64,000 nucleotides of DNA, taken from contig NC_051096.1 in assembly GCF_901709675.1 (NCBI RefSeq), positions 6,537,001 to 6,601,000 on the forward strand, read 5' to 3'. Shown here piece by piece: positions 48,521-60,660 of this stretch; position 1 is the stretch's first letter; every line of letters begins with the position of its first letter. The notes beneath the pieces are model-generated. The model was not told where the DNA came from and made no database searches. It saw only the letters and a program-made list of their open reading frames with translations. The position numbers and the translations under genes were made by a program. This DNA is from Syngnathus acus (lineage: Eukaryota > Chordata > Actinopteri > Syngnathiformes > Syngnathidae).

Positions 48521-49663
48521 TCCGGGGCCCTCAAGTCACCAAACAAGCCACCAAATCACAACAAACCAACTGGAACCGATAAAAGCAGAATCACACTAAG
48601 ACTGTCAGAGCATACTCCACACACACACACACACGCGCGCGCGCGCACAGACACGACACAATTAAACGCACTTACCCATACGTCATCCTTGTGCCAAATC
48701 CCGTTAATCCCCAATTAAATAGAGCAATATTGCATCCAGGGTGTAAGAATAAGAAACATGCAGCGAGCCGGGCCACCAGTCCGTTTGAAAGCCTCTCCCA
48801 TGCACGACTGAAGCAGCTCTTAGAGGAGAGGGAGAAACCTCATATAGCAGCCAGTCATAAAACTCCACAATAGCCGCCTGCATGCAGCTAAGACGCCTTA
48901 GAGCCCCATTCCTTAATTATTTCCGATGGTAATTGCCTAGCGCAATTGCCTCTCGTCTTCAAACTAAATACAATTCAAATGAAAGATTTTGGGAGTTGGG
49001 GGGGGGGGGGGCGCACAAAGATAAAACACACGTATACACACACACACGGAGCAAAAATACAATTTACTATAATGCGCCAGAGCGATAATTTATTCAGCAT
49101 GACACAAAACACAACGTCGGTATGTACACCAAAAAAAATATACAAGTCAAAAACATGAGCGCGCGTGCCTCGTAATATTTTTTTTTTTTCTCGTGGAAAC
49201 GCCACTAAAGATTGTTGCTCAATTTACACATTTAGCTCATACACACAATAGTGCCGACTAGACATCAAACTTGGTCACAGGTGGATTATTATTTGTAATA
49301 TTTACGTGGTGATTGCAAAATGATTCCATGCAAATCAAGGTCGAATATTTTCGTAGAAGTTGGACTAAAAAAGAGTTAATGAATATTTTTCAAATGGATT
49401 ACTTTTACTCCGCTGACTAATCAAAAATACGACAGAAGAGACGTAAACAACATTGGAAAACATTCCACGTTTGAGTCACATCGAGGGTGTGTGGAAATCA
49501 AGCTTCTACGGCCCACATATGAAATGGGTGGGGCGTGGTGGTCGTGGTGGCAATGGAAGAGGAGCGGAGGGGTGGTGCGTGGGTGATTGTGTGTAGGGGG
49601 GGGGGGGCAGTCATTTCAGACTAATCTTTCCTTTTCTATGCATTTTGTTTTTCACCTCGTTCA

Positions 49664-52004
49664 TCATGAAAATCCGTAGTTAGAGGTGAGCTCCCGGATC
49701 CTGTTTTCTCGTGTCATTTTCTTCAATTTCATCCTGCGGTTCTGGAACCAAATTTTGACCTGTCTGTCAGTCAGGTGCACGCTTTTACTGATCTCTAGGC
49801 GGCGCTCTCGAGTCAGGTACATGTTGAACAGGAACTCTTTCTCCAACTCCAGAGTTTGGTGCTTGGTGTACGGACAACGTTTCTTCCGTCCGCTCTTTGC
49901 CGTCAGCCAGTTGGCTGTGTTGTCACTTTTGTTGTCGCCTGAAAGGGGACGACACACACATGCACACAAACAAGCGCGCACACACACGCACACACACATT
50001 TGGTTTTAACATACACTGCAGTATTTTTGAGACAGTATGCAATTGAATTTTTGCTTTTTTTTTGTTCCTGTGTGTTTGCTTTTATTTGTAACGTATGTGT
50101 GTTTGCTTTTTTGTAACGTTTGTGTTTGATTTTTTTTGTAGTGTGTGTGTGTGGGTGTATTTGTCTTAAAGGGTGTGTATATGTTTTGTATACGTTTTTT
50201 TTTTTTTTTATCTATGTGCGCGCGAGCATTTTGGTTTTTGTTTCAGTGACCGCGTGTGTATTCGTATATTAGCATCTTGTGCGTGTGACTGTTTTTTTAA
50301 AATATTTTTTCCCATTCAAGCTTTTGTATAGACGTGTTTGGGGTGTGTGTGTACAATGTAGTATTTTTCGTGAGTATTTTAGTGTTCGCTTAAATTTATT
50401 CGTATATTTTGCCATTGTTTTTATATTCTTAATTGTGTATTTTTGTCAGTGAGTGTGTGTGTGTGTGTGTGTGCAATGTGTGATATTTTAGTGTACTATT
50501 AGCACCATGTGTCTCTATAATAGTCGGTGCGTGCATTTGTAATTGCTTATTTGTGTGTGGATTGTGGAGCAGCCTATTTTTTGTTTATGATAGTGTGTGC
50601 ATTTGTGTGTGTGTATTTATATCATATCAATGTTGTATTTGTGTCAATGTATGTGTGCTTGTGTTTATATATTGGTGCTAATTGCGGTTCGTGTGGCGGT
50701 GGTTGTGTGCGTGCGCATAGGGGTGTCCGTGGGCGCGTGCGTGATGACGCGCGCGTGTATGAGTGCGCGTTCGCGTCCAGAACTATACAACCTTATAAAC
50801 ACAAATGAAACATGAGTTAGGAAAGCCTTAAAATAATACAGAAAAATAGGACACGCAGTCACTTAAATAGATTATCACAGTATTCGTAGCGTTATAAGCT
50901 AGATGCATTTCAAATATAGTCTATTGTTATTTAAATAACATTAGCAACGTTATTCCTAACTATCTGTTGACATTTCTACACAATTATGGCAGTGCATGAA
51001 TACTCGAGTACACCAGACACTGATGATTTATGCAAATGAAAAGATTCCAAAGACGTGTCTACTATAACAGGTGCTGCATACAAGCAGTATAGTGCAAGAA
51101 AACACCCGCAATGAACGTCGACTATACCTTTGCTGCCCTTTTCCGGCCTTTCCTTGTCCTGCTCGTCGGTCTCCTCAGCAGAGGAGTCTTCCGCATCCGT
51201 GGAATCGCGCGGATCTTCCCTCCCGACTGCAGCGTGGGGCTGCCGGTCAGAGTTCCCCGCGGACACGGGCTCCTCTTTGTCCCCGCTTCCTTCGTGCGTG
51301 GCGCTCGGAGGTTGCGTCGAGGTTGGTGGAGAATGGAAGGGGCTAGGGGCGCCAGAGTGTGGGCCCAAATGAGGGTAGGGAGGCTGCGCAGGGCCGTCGG
51401 CGTTGTAAAGTTTATGAGGTTGCGCGTGGTTCTGAGACAAGCGGAAATAGCACGGCATGGGAACTGTGCCCCCTCCGGCAGCAGCAGCAGCAGCAGCAAC
51501 ACCGCCGCTATCGTTTACCGAGCCGGCTGGGGCTAAGCGCGAATAAGTCAGGTCTTCGGCACCAGAACCTTTAGGGCACTTTGACTGCTCATAGAGACAG
51601 TAGGTGCTCTCTTCCTTAATGTTCTGCGGGAAGGAGCAGGGCGTGACCTGAGGACCCTGCACCGAGCGCTCTTGGTCCACGCGACATGACCTTTGCGCGT
51701 CCATCCACATCTCCATGCCGGACAGGTAGGCGCTCGGAGCGCTGACCACATTTTGGGGTCCCACGTTAGCCCGTTTGGGTATACCTGTGAAGTATCCGTA
51801 GCTGTGTAGTCCGTAAGGCACTTCGGCGGCTGCGCTATGAGGCACGCACACGGCGGCGCTTCCCGTGTAATGACCGCCGCAGTTCTCAGCCCTGCCGCTG
51901 ATCAGAGAATCCACTAGGAAGGCATTTCCTGATGGACTGTCCGAACATGACATTATTGTCGAGTATTTTGGCGAAGGGAGAAGGTAGCCCCCTCGGTCTG
52001 ACAT
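49664..52004 (-). CDS. hoxa10a: Homeobox protein Hox-A10a (two exons)
   Basis: Group-10 Abd-B-type Hox factor, by family imposing rib-free posterior trunk identity and acting in fin and urogenital patterning. Exon 1 is 52004-51128 and exon 2 is 49938-49664. The 1189-nt intron has GTATAG and TTTCAG borders in phase 1, giving 383 residues. It starts [20 protein letters not shown], the group-10 N-terminus; [10 protein letters not shown] follows. An alanine run with glycines is near residue 170 and an acidic/serine stretch near 270. The W-motif [12 protein letters not shown] leads into the homeodomain (about 309-368): [20 protein letters not shown] ... [20 protein letters not shown]. The tail ends [15 protein letters not shown] is near 52070; no CACGTG was seen nearby. 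Zebrafish HoxAa lacks this gene. Confidence 0.97.
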
Positions 52005-52149
52005 TTCTTGTGCAAAACATGCTGGATATGATTAGGAGCGCCCCTCATTCTAGCGTGTGCGCCGGGCGGCCAATGGGAAGCTCGCGTCGGGACAAAGTCC
52101 CGCCCACTCGGAGCCTACAACATCTATCAAGCAGCTGAGGACGAAGAGA

Positions 52150-53356
52150 GCGCAGCCATCACTGTGCGCCTACTTCTTGCCTTAATGCACCATTAGGGCT
52201 TGAGGTGGATCCACCTTCGCCGTGACACACTGTGTAAGTTGTAGGAAACACTAAAATAGCAATGTATGAAGCGTCACAAATCCGCTATTAAGTCGTAATT
52301 TTAAGCATCAAAATAAATTCGAATGCGTCACATCCAAATCAAGTCCAAACCTGCACGGCTGCTGAAAACACACCACGAGTTGTAAAAAAAAAAAAAAAGA
52401 AAGAAAAACAAAGCCACGGGACCTGGAAGGTAATAAAATGTTTGAAATTTGCCGATGGCAAGTAGCAGGAGCTCTTCCGCATGCACACAAAAAAGAAAAA
52501 GACCCAATTCGTTTGCACTAATATGGCCTGAGGAGAACTGGAGCGACATCTAACAAAACGAGTATTTTTGTGTGCTTCCATTGAGAGGTTGTCATTTGAG
52601 GGCATGACTTTAAACTACCCCCTGTTTCTTTCGTATGCTCAGATTTATTTGAAATGGCGTTAAAAACAAAAAAAATCAAGCCATATTGGTAAAAGCTATA
52701 TAAAGCAAGTAACAATGCAACAATAAAATAGTTATTGGGGAATATTTAAACAGGTGAGAAACAGCGTTTATATGATTTGACTGTGCCAACATAATGAATA
52801 TAAGCTTCATTCGTTGTTTTTTTTTTTGTTAGGCCGACATTCCTCAGTTGTTAACTGTGAGCATTAAAACTAACTTTTTTTTTAATGATTTTGAGAGAAT
52901 AAAGGGTTTTATTTTTCCAACTGGGTTTATCACAATTGTTTTAACGGTGATATTTGGGGGGGCGTCGGGCCAGCTTACTCGTCATTTATTGCAGTAAAAC
53001 AACCTAATAAATCGGTGTTAATACCTCCATGCAAAAAGCGAGGCTGTACAGCGTTCAAAAACGTGGATCAAAGTGTGTGTGCGCGCCACACAGCGTGGTG
53101 TTTGCACGTACACCTCATCTTGTTGCGCCAACTCAGGACCATAAGGGCCACAATAAAACTTTGCTTCCAACCTCCAGAGTCCTTGGCTATGCATGTGTAC
53201 TCATATTACTCAGGTCAGTCTCGGCTAGCTTCGGCCCAGGTGGGCTGAAAGCATGAGACGGGCAAAAGCAAAAGAAAAAAAAGAAAAAAAACAGAGGCGC
53301 ATCAAAATGTAACGAGGGCAGGTGCTATTTTACACTGGGTGCATCCTATACAACAT

Positions 53357-53408
<52 letters not shown>

Positions 53409-54930
53409 CACACAACATAGATAGATAGATATCTACATAAGTATTCTTATAAATATATATTAGGCCATGCACGATATTGAAAACACATGTGAGTCTTGAA
53501 TATGGCTATATAATAGCGACATGTACCTTTTTTCTTTTAATCTCGTGAAATACTTTTTGTATGCTGCAAGGGAGGCTAAATGTATTTTTAGCTTACATTT
53601 GAATGACTTGCTATTAATACCCCTACTGTTCATATATTGGACAGCAATACATGTATATATTTTTTTGTATATTGTGCGGCCTTAATATACATATTTATAT
53701 CCATTATAAAATTACATTTGTACGTATGCATGCATTCATAAAGCGCTTGTGCGTGTGTATTTTCATATACATGTATACACAACAATATACACACAAAAAC
53801 ACAATATAGGCCACACAAATAAATGAATACATTTGCGATAGTATTAAATAACCCATGCATCTTTTTTATTTAGATAGATTGAAGTCATTTCAAAGGCGCT
53901 ATATAGTTTTCAAAACGTAGACTATGGGAAATAATTCCAAGGGAAGACGCTATAGTTCCAAAAGCACATATTTTCCTCCTGTGTCTTGGACATAAGAGCC
54001 GATGGGGGAACTAAATACGTCAATTAATTACGTGCGTCCAGCATTTTACAATTCGGGGCTGTTGTGGAGCAGGAGATGGGGGGCTATCGATATCTTTCCG
54101 CCGCAGTTATTAATTGTAGCTATTAAATCTTCATTTTCACAGCTGCCCAGCCATTTTAGCCTCTCAACAGTTTACTCTGACCACTGGCTTTGATCGCACC
54201 CATATAATGGTGGCCGAAGAGGCACTCAGGGTCGGATCATGTTCGTCCAGAGAGGAGCGATGAACAATAATGCGGCGTTTTATTACATCCAGCGGAAGTA
54301 TTTATTTTTCACCAGAGAGCAAAAAAAGGGGGAAGGAGAGCGGGTCCACACGCCCTGCCGTCCACAGACACCGAACAGCGCCTCAAGGGCAAGCAAGATG
54401 TTGGGCACGACGAGCGGAAGGAAAAGGAGACGCAATCAGCGTCTATATCGCAACCAACAATCGACTTTGACTAATAAGACTTTTTATACACTTGGCACGT
54501 TCGCTAAGTGTTTTGGAAGGACGTCAAGCGCGGCTGTCTCTCAAGAGGAAACGAGGAAGATAAATGCGCTGCTGTGATTTAAGAAGGTGACTGTTTGAAT
54601 GCGTGTTTTGGGCTCAGCCACCAACACAACAACTACATGAACTAAACCAGAGGAGCTTTTACTTTGCATGCGTGCGGCTCGCCCGCCTTGTCGTGACTTC
54701 TACCTTTGGAAAAGCTCCAGCTCAGCGAAAGCAAAATGAACAGCACATGTATTCAGCAATGGCGCACATGTGTTGCCTTTTAAGCCCCCCTGGGGAAAGC
54801 GGCTTCCGCGCGGCGCTGTGAGCTCCAGAAACGCACCGGCCTTTTTTTTCTTCTAAATATTATTTTCGCTATCGCCCATAGGAGAGGCACCAACGGGCAG
54901 ATATTCTCAAAGCCAAAAAAAAGCTGTGAT
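52150..54930. other. hoxa10a-hoxa11a interval, left part, no gene seen
   Basis: AT-rich with a (TA)n run at 53360-53404 and GATA repeats just beyond. A homeodomain-site-rich patch (GTTATTAATTGTAGCTATTA, about 54107-54126) may be an enhancer. The plus-strand frame at 54239-54577 is basic and lacks any recognisable domain. Confidence 0.45.
53360..53404. repeat. (TA)n microsatellite
   Basis: About 22 TA dinucleotides. Confidence 0.95.
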
Positions 54931-54989
54931 TTTTACCTTCCTGCGTTAGAGGTGAACCCTCCACGGCCGTGACATTGGTTCCAATAGCG

Positions 54990-55003
54990 CCGCCCGGTGG
55001 CAA
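54990..55003 (+). promoter_or_regulatory. CTCF-like site between hoxa10a and hoxa11a
   Basis: CCGCCCGGTGGCAA matches 12 of 14 positions of the CTCF form CCGCGNGGNGGCAG. Mammals have a CTCF site in the same HOXA10-HOXA11 interval. Confidence 0.4.
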
Positions 55004-55235
55004 AGTAGAGTCCAGTCCAAGCTGATTGAGGTGGACGACTCACGCGAGGGAACCCAGTCCAAAAATGAAGTCCAGGCAGGGAACAAGAAGTGCTTTCCCC
55101 CCCTATCTTCCCTCTTCCTGTCGTGGCTCTCGCCTCCTTGGTAACACAGTTAATAACCTTGGGTCTCAGACGGTTTATTGCAGTGCACTCCAATTGTACA
55201 AATGCTCCAGACCCTCAGACAGCTTTTACGACTGC

Positions 55236-55249
55236 GTTGCCTAGGCAAC
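55236..55249. promoter_or_regulatory. Palindromic RFX X-box
   Basis: GTTGCCTAGGCAAC is a perfect 14-bp palindrome and matches the RFX X-box (GTTGCC, two bases, GGCAAC). It sits in a GC-richer island with a CTCF-like motif 230 bp away. Confidence 0.55.
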
Positions 55250-55279
55250 GGGGAGGATGTCCCGTAATTAGGGACAGAA

Positions 55280-57150
55280 TTCCAGCGCGCAGTAAGGGAT
55301 GCGCGCAAGGCAAGGCCGGACTACAGCAGAGAGGGACAACCATAAACTTCAGGCTCGCTCTCACCGGCGTTTATGACCCTTTTGACTGTCATATATGAAC
55401 GCCAATGCGCTCCGGCTAGCTGCCATAAACACAGAGATAACAACAGCAAATATGGCGGCCCTGCCCAAAGCTAAGAGCTGTTGGAACAAGGCTTTCCAAA
55501 GCCAATATGTGGCGTGACAGCTTGACGGGAGAAGACATAGAAACTTTTGAGAAAAGCACGAAATAAAACTGAGCACAGAATAATAGTGCATGTTTTCTGA
55601 ACGTAAAATGTTATGGAGACTATTAACAACAGAGATAAAAGCATTCTTCGAATAAATTGATCATAAAATGGGAATATTTGAGTTTGTTTCAATGATTTAG
55701 ATCACAGAGCTGTGTAGAAAAAGATCAAACATAAAAAAGATCGAATAAATAAAAATGCTGTTTAGGACTACAAATCAGTGCGATGCAAAGAAATTTAACT
55801 GCTAATATTTTTCTTTTTTCCCTAAAAGTTTGATTGTGACAATCATACTTGATTGTGAATATTTAGGTAACATATATAACAGCACTTTTTTTTAAAATGT
55901 GAACCATTCCTTAAAGAAAATCATGACTGAAGAGAATTCTTTTATTTTTAAGTAAGGCATTCTAGAAGAGCACAATCATGGGGGGAAAAAAACCTCGAGA
56001 TCCCTTCCAAGAAAACGCCATTGTATGTATGAATTTAAACACAAGTGTACCAAGTAAAAGCATGGTAAACGTTATAAAAGCACCACATTACAATTGCGTA
56101 AAATGCGCCATATGTATAATTACGCATACCGCTTTACCAAAATACGCATATACAAAACACTCCATCCAGTAACATTTTCAATCGTTTTTATTTGGAAATA
56201 TAGTATAATACACAATCGTGTTCTGGGGACAAGCAGGAGATTCCTGACCAGCTTTTCGCCCTAACAAACCGCATACATGAAATCAACGTTTCATTTTGAT
56301 TACACGTCAGACCGCAAGAACCAAATGTTTCTGAGTCACGAAAGTAAACGGAAGAAATTGAGTTAAGTCAAATTAGAGAACGCAGGAGACCTGCTACATG
56401 TTTCTACCTGTGTTTTTGGGCGTGTACCTCAGTGCGACTTCCGTGGATCCCGCGACCTTATGTCTCTGGTGGTTAGGCCTGCAGTATTTGACTAAAAAGT
56501 CAGATTAAAAAAGAAAAATCAACTATGGCATTGCGGAGTTATATTGTATTAAAAAGAGGAGTAGATATAAATACATTTAACCCCCTATAATAAACTTTGA
56601 CTTGGATAGCCGTGACATTAAAAGATAGTAAACGAGTGGCTACAAAATAAATACACACACAAAGGGAAAAAAAAAATACATTCTTATTCGTTGGACGCTA
56701 TTTGGTCACACCAATGTTGTATTGATTCACTGAATTAAACAAGACTTCAGTTTTGCGATTGCATATTTAAAAAAAAAAAATCTAATTACATTTTGATAAC
56801 AAAATACACTTGTTCAGTCAGAGTAAAAACTGAAAATCAAAAAATAAAGAGGACGGGTGAATCACACTATTGCGTGAGGCGGGCGTTCATTGCGCGCAAT
56901 TAGAGTCACAAATCCAAAATAAGAGCTCGTTATATAGCACAATAAACGTCCATGAGGCCAAACGTCTTCCTTCAAGCTCGCTTTTTTTTTTTTCCTTTTT
57001 TTTTTTTCCCGGCCATTCGGGTGCTTGTCCGCGAACTTGAAACACACCACTGTTGTTTTGGCGGCCATTGTGGCGTTGCACGACAACAACCGCAGCCTGA
57101 GAGAATCATGGCGTTGGGTGGCAGGCGGGTCGCCCGCGCTGGGGTCCAAA
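55280..57150. other. hoxa10a-hoxa11a interval, right part, no gene seen
   Basis: AT-rich sequence and the presumed hoxa11a 3' UTR. Nothing further was recognised. Confidence 0.45.
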
Positions 57151-57161
57151 TCAGTCGCTTA

Positions 57162-58769
57162 CTAGAGCAGAGGGTTGGATGTATAATATTGCAATCTGTC
57201 TCTGTTCAACTTCTTCTCCTTCATGCGCCGGTTCTGAAACCAGATCTTGACTTGGCGGTCGGTGAGGTTGAGCATCCGAGACAACTGCAGCCGCTTCTCC
57301 TTGTTAATGTACACACTGAAAAAGAATTCTCGCTCAAGTTCTCTGATCTGATATTTGGAATAAGGGCATCTCTTCTTGCGAGTTCTCTGTCCATCTAGGG
57401 AGGCAGACAAAAAAAAAGAGAGAGGCTTGGTTATAATACCACACACCAAAACCAGTAAAGTTAATGTAATATTATGATGATTCCACCCCCGCAACCCCAG
57501 TTCGCTCGTTACATGGAAAACAGACAATAATTGCGTCCAGACATTAAAATCAACAGTGAAGATATTCCCTCGCATATGTCACCAATAACATTCCCCAGTT
57601 GAGTCAAAACAGTCGGTGCAGGTTGGCTTTGACCTTTTCCATCAGGGGAGGCAGCGGGCTAAATTTACTTCACTAGCGACTATGAAGAGTGCATGGGTGC
57701 AGCTTTTTTTAAAAAGACGATCCCGGGGTAAGTCGAGGTGACATGCTAAAGTAAAAACTTGTAGGACTTGACAGTCATAGCAAGGCACCGCCCTCACAAA
57801 ACAAATTAAAAGCCGTCTGGGTTATTGTTTTGCGAGCATGTTTCACTATTGAACTCATGCAGGCTTAATTTGTGTAATTAAAAAATAAAATCCTGCTCAT
57901 GGTCATTTTCAATAGCAAGAACGTCAAGGCGCAGTTTTGACCAAAGTTTTGTGGCTAGAAGAGAAGGGGAGGGGTCCACGGGGGCTCTCTATAAACATTA
58001 TATGCTTATAAAACAGCATATAAAAATTTTAACAGCGGCGCGCAAAGTTTCTCTCCTAAGCAAGGAGGCGACTTGAATACATGCAATACTTACTGCTGCT
58101 GCCACTGCTGCTGGATTTCTCCTCATTGTTGCCGGAAGACAGCTCCGGGCTGCTGGTGTCCTCCCGGGGCTCCTTGGCTTCGGCGTCCCGACACCCAGAG
58201 GAGCCGGAACCCGAGTCGTCCGGCGCAGAGGCGGCTTGCTTGCTATGCGTTTTTTCCCCGGAGTAGCCGATGGCGGAGGGGCTCTCCGACGCCGTGGCGT
58301 ACGCCGTCTCGTAAAATTGGTCGAAAGCCTGCGGGAGGACGCCGTTTCTGCCCACATTGCCGTAGAAATTGGAGGAGCCGGCGGCGGCGCCGTGATGGTG
58401 GTGGTGATGGTGGTAGGCGGCGGCGGCGGCTGCAGCCGCGGGGCTGCTTTTGCTGAAAAGCTCCGTCTGCGCCGACAGACAGTCCCGATGCACCATGTCT
58501 TCGGTGGTCGGGTAGCACTGCGTCAAATTGCCCCGGTGCGGCCATTTACTTGACGCGTCGATGGCGGCGTACTCCCTAAATGTCACCTCCCTGACAGGCT
58601 GGACCTGCGGGAGGTTTGAGGAGTACGAGTAGGTCATGGGCCGGGTGGAAGGACTCTGGGATAAAAAGGAGGGCAGCGCGGAGAATTCGGTTCCCGCTGA
58701 CACGTAGTAGGTGCAGCTAGGTAAATACATGTTGGAGCCGACAGGGACCCGCTCGTCAAAATCCATCAT
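57162..58769 (-). CDS. hoxa11a: Homeobox protein Hox-A11a (two exons)
   Basis: Group-11 Abd-B-type Hox factor, by family required for zeugopod-level appendage, kidney and posterior axial patterning. Exon 1 is 58769-58094 and exon 2 is 57394-57162. The 699-nt intron has GTAAGT and CCCTAG borders in phase 1, giving 302 residues. The start is [19 protein letters not shown]; the second Met is the mammalian start. The group-11 block [20 protein letters not shown] is present. An eight-alanine and seven-histidine tract, separated by a tyrosine, is at about 109-125, and [19 protein letters not shown] follows. The homeodomain (about 229-288) is [20 protein letters not shown] ... [20 protein letters not shown], ending [10 protein letters not shown]. 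An E-box is 184 bp upstream. Confidence 0.97.
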
Positions 58770-58952
58770 GGTATCGTCGGAACCCGGGTTCTACGCCTCG
58801 ACGCTGGCCTTGGATTCCTCGACACCCGCCCTGAACATGGTTCTGAAGTCCCTTGCTTTCTCGCCTCTTTCAAGCAGGTCCGCGAGACAGAAATTTGGAG
58901 ACGTAAAGCTGACGTGGAGAGCCATCGCCATCCACTCCACGGAGGCGGGAGT

Positions 58953-58958
58953 CACGTG
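58953..58958. promoter_or_regulatory. CACGTG E-box upstream of hoxa11a
   Basis: GAGTCACGTGACCACG lies 184 bp upstream of the hoxa11a start and matches the TCACGTGAC form at hoxa3a. Confidence 0.55.
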
Positions 58959-58984
58959 ACCACGCGGCAAGAAATTGACAGATT

Positions 58985-59051
58985 TTCAGTGTGTGCGTGC
59001 GCGCACGCCGCGAGGCACGGCGCGTGCGCACGCCGCGTGTGTGTGTGTGTG
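58985..59051. repeat. Alternating purine-pyrimidine CG/GT tract
   Basis: GTGTGCGTGCGCGCACGCCG and GCGTGCGCACGCCGCG flank a short spacer and run into (GT)n. The tract can form Z-DNA or a cruciform and lies about 215-280 bp upstream of the hoxa11a start codon. Confidence 0.7.
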
Positions 59052-59059
59052 TTAAGCTT

Positions 59060-60640
59060 GACATTGATAGTTTATCGCCATGTTGGACTGGGAATGAATT
59101 CTTTGAAATTGCAACAAATCAGAGCAAGCAAAAAACCCGCTATCATTCCTTCACGATTTTGTTTGCGATTGCATCTATTTCTGCTCAATAATTTGCAATA
59201 ACATCAGAAAATATCACAACATAAGGTGATTTACCTCCACTAAATATACGCACTCTTTTATATTGCCTTCAAAATTCCTGGGTTCAAAACAACCTAATTT
59301 GGGTTAAAAATTGAACCGACGAAAGAAAACAAGAAAATGGCGTACAAACGTTTGAGCAGATTTTCCGGGACGGTCCAATTTTTAACCCAGCAGTTTTAAG
59401 AGTGTATATTAGACTTTCCGTACACATGCATGATTCAAATGACGCAAAGAAAAAAAAAAAGCACAATTGTGCGCAAGACAACGTGAATTGGAGGAAGGAG
59501 ACGGTCAAGCTTATCTCCCAAGTCTGCGTTTGGAATTGTCTTAGTCATCAGCATTTGGTGCTTTTACAACAGCAAGCATTTGGCTAAGTGCGCATTTGGT
59601 TATCAGGGTCATGTTCAAAGTAGCGGCTAATGTTTCAACTGTCTACGGCAAGGTGAAAATAAACAAGGGAGGCAATATTATTTAGCGGAACAAATTGGAT
59701 CTATAAGACTGGGCCTTTATTTATGCAACATCTGAAGTATATTTAAAGTGGCGGATTTAATCATTTGCCCCCATACCAACTTTTCTTGACACCAACTTTT
59801 CTTTCAAATGGTACGTGACTTACAAGTGTATTTTACTTCACTCCAACACGGAGGAATAAACCGCTCCATTTCTCGCAGCACGCTGTTCCACTCCATTTTT
59901 ACGCGCGGCCATTTCTTCATGTTTTTCTGGACATATTTATTAAAACGTGCCTCTTCCAACAAGAAAACATCTTCCAGATGTTTTTATCTACAATCATATT
60001 TTAGCCGCGTCTCCTCCCAGGTTCGTGATAGGAAAAAAAAAAAAAAAAAAGCTTGCTGCTTTACTTTAAAAGGTAAACGCGTGTGCGCCATTTACTTATG
60101 CGTAATAATTTGAGAATTTTGAAAGCAGTTGACTTATACAACTTTTTATATGGCGGTGCTGTCAGAGCAAATTCGGCTGTTCCGAGGCCACCGTGGAGCT
60201 CGTTTTGGATCCTGTGCAACCTGACTCTAATATGGTCTGAATGAGAGACTTGAGCTTGGATTAAGACCCCCGTGGCTGGCTGGGGGCCCCCCAGCCATGC
60301 CAACATCTGAGCCCTTGATAGCACATGTGAAACACAAGCTGAAAATATCACATGCTAATTCGCTTTCTTGCGTGGGTTCGACCATCAGGAAGCAACATGC
60401 CGTGTGGCCATGCAGCTTTTATTTTATTTGGATAAATTGCAGGGGGGGGGCACAAACAAAACAAATCTTTTGCAACTTTTAAGACTAACACGCTCCGCCT
60501 CTAAACCAGTCCCAGACTAATTCTACGAGGTGTGCAGAGGCTTTTTAGGTCTAATTGAGCACAGGATGCACAGAAAAAGCAAAGGCTAGCTCTGCACAGA
60601 CCTGCGTTTTTTATAGCTGCTATACTATTCTGCTGAGCTT
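59060..60640. other. hoxa11a upstream region, no gene seen
   Basis: AT-rich with homopolymer runs. Open frames are short. No confident 5' exon for the plus-strand unit at 60661 was found here. Confidence 0.45.
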
Positions 60641-60660
60641 TTTTTTTTTTCCCCACACAG

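Noticed and set aside
54239-54577. 112-codon plus-strand frame between hoxa10a and hoxa11a
   Set aside because: Basic, low-information sequence without splice sites or recognisable family. Probably chance.
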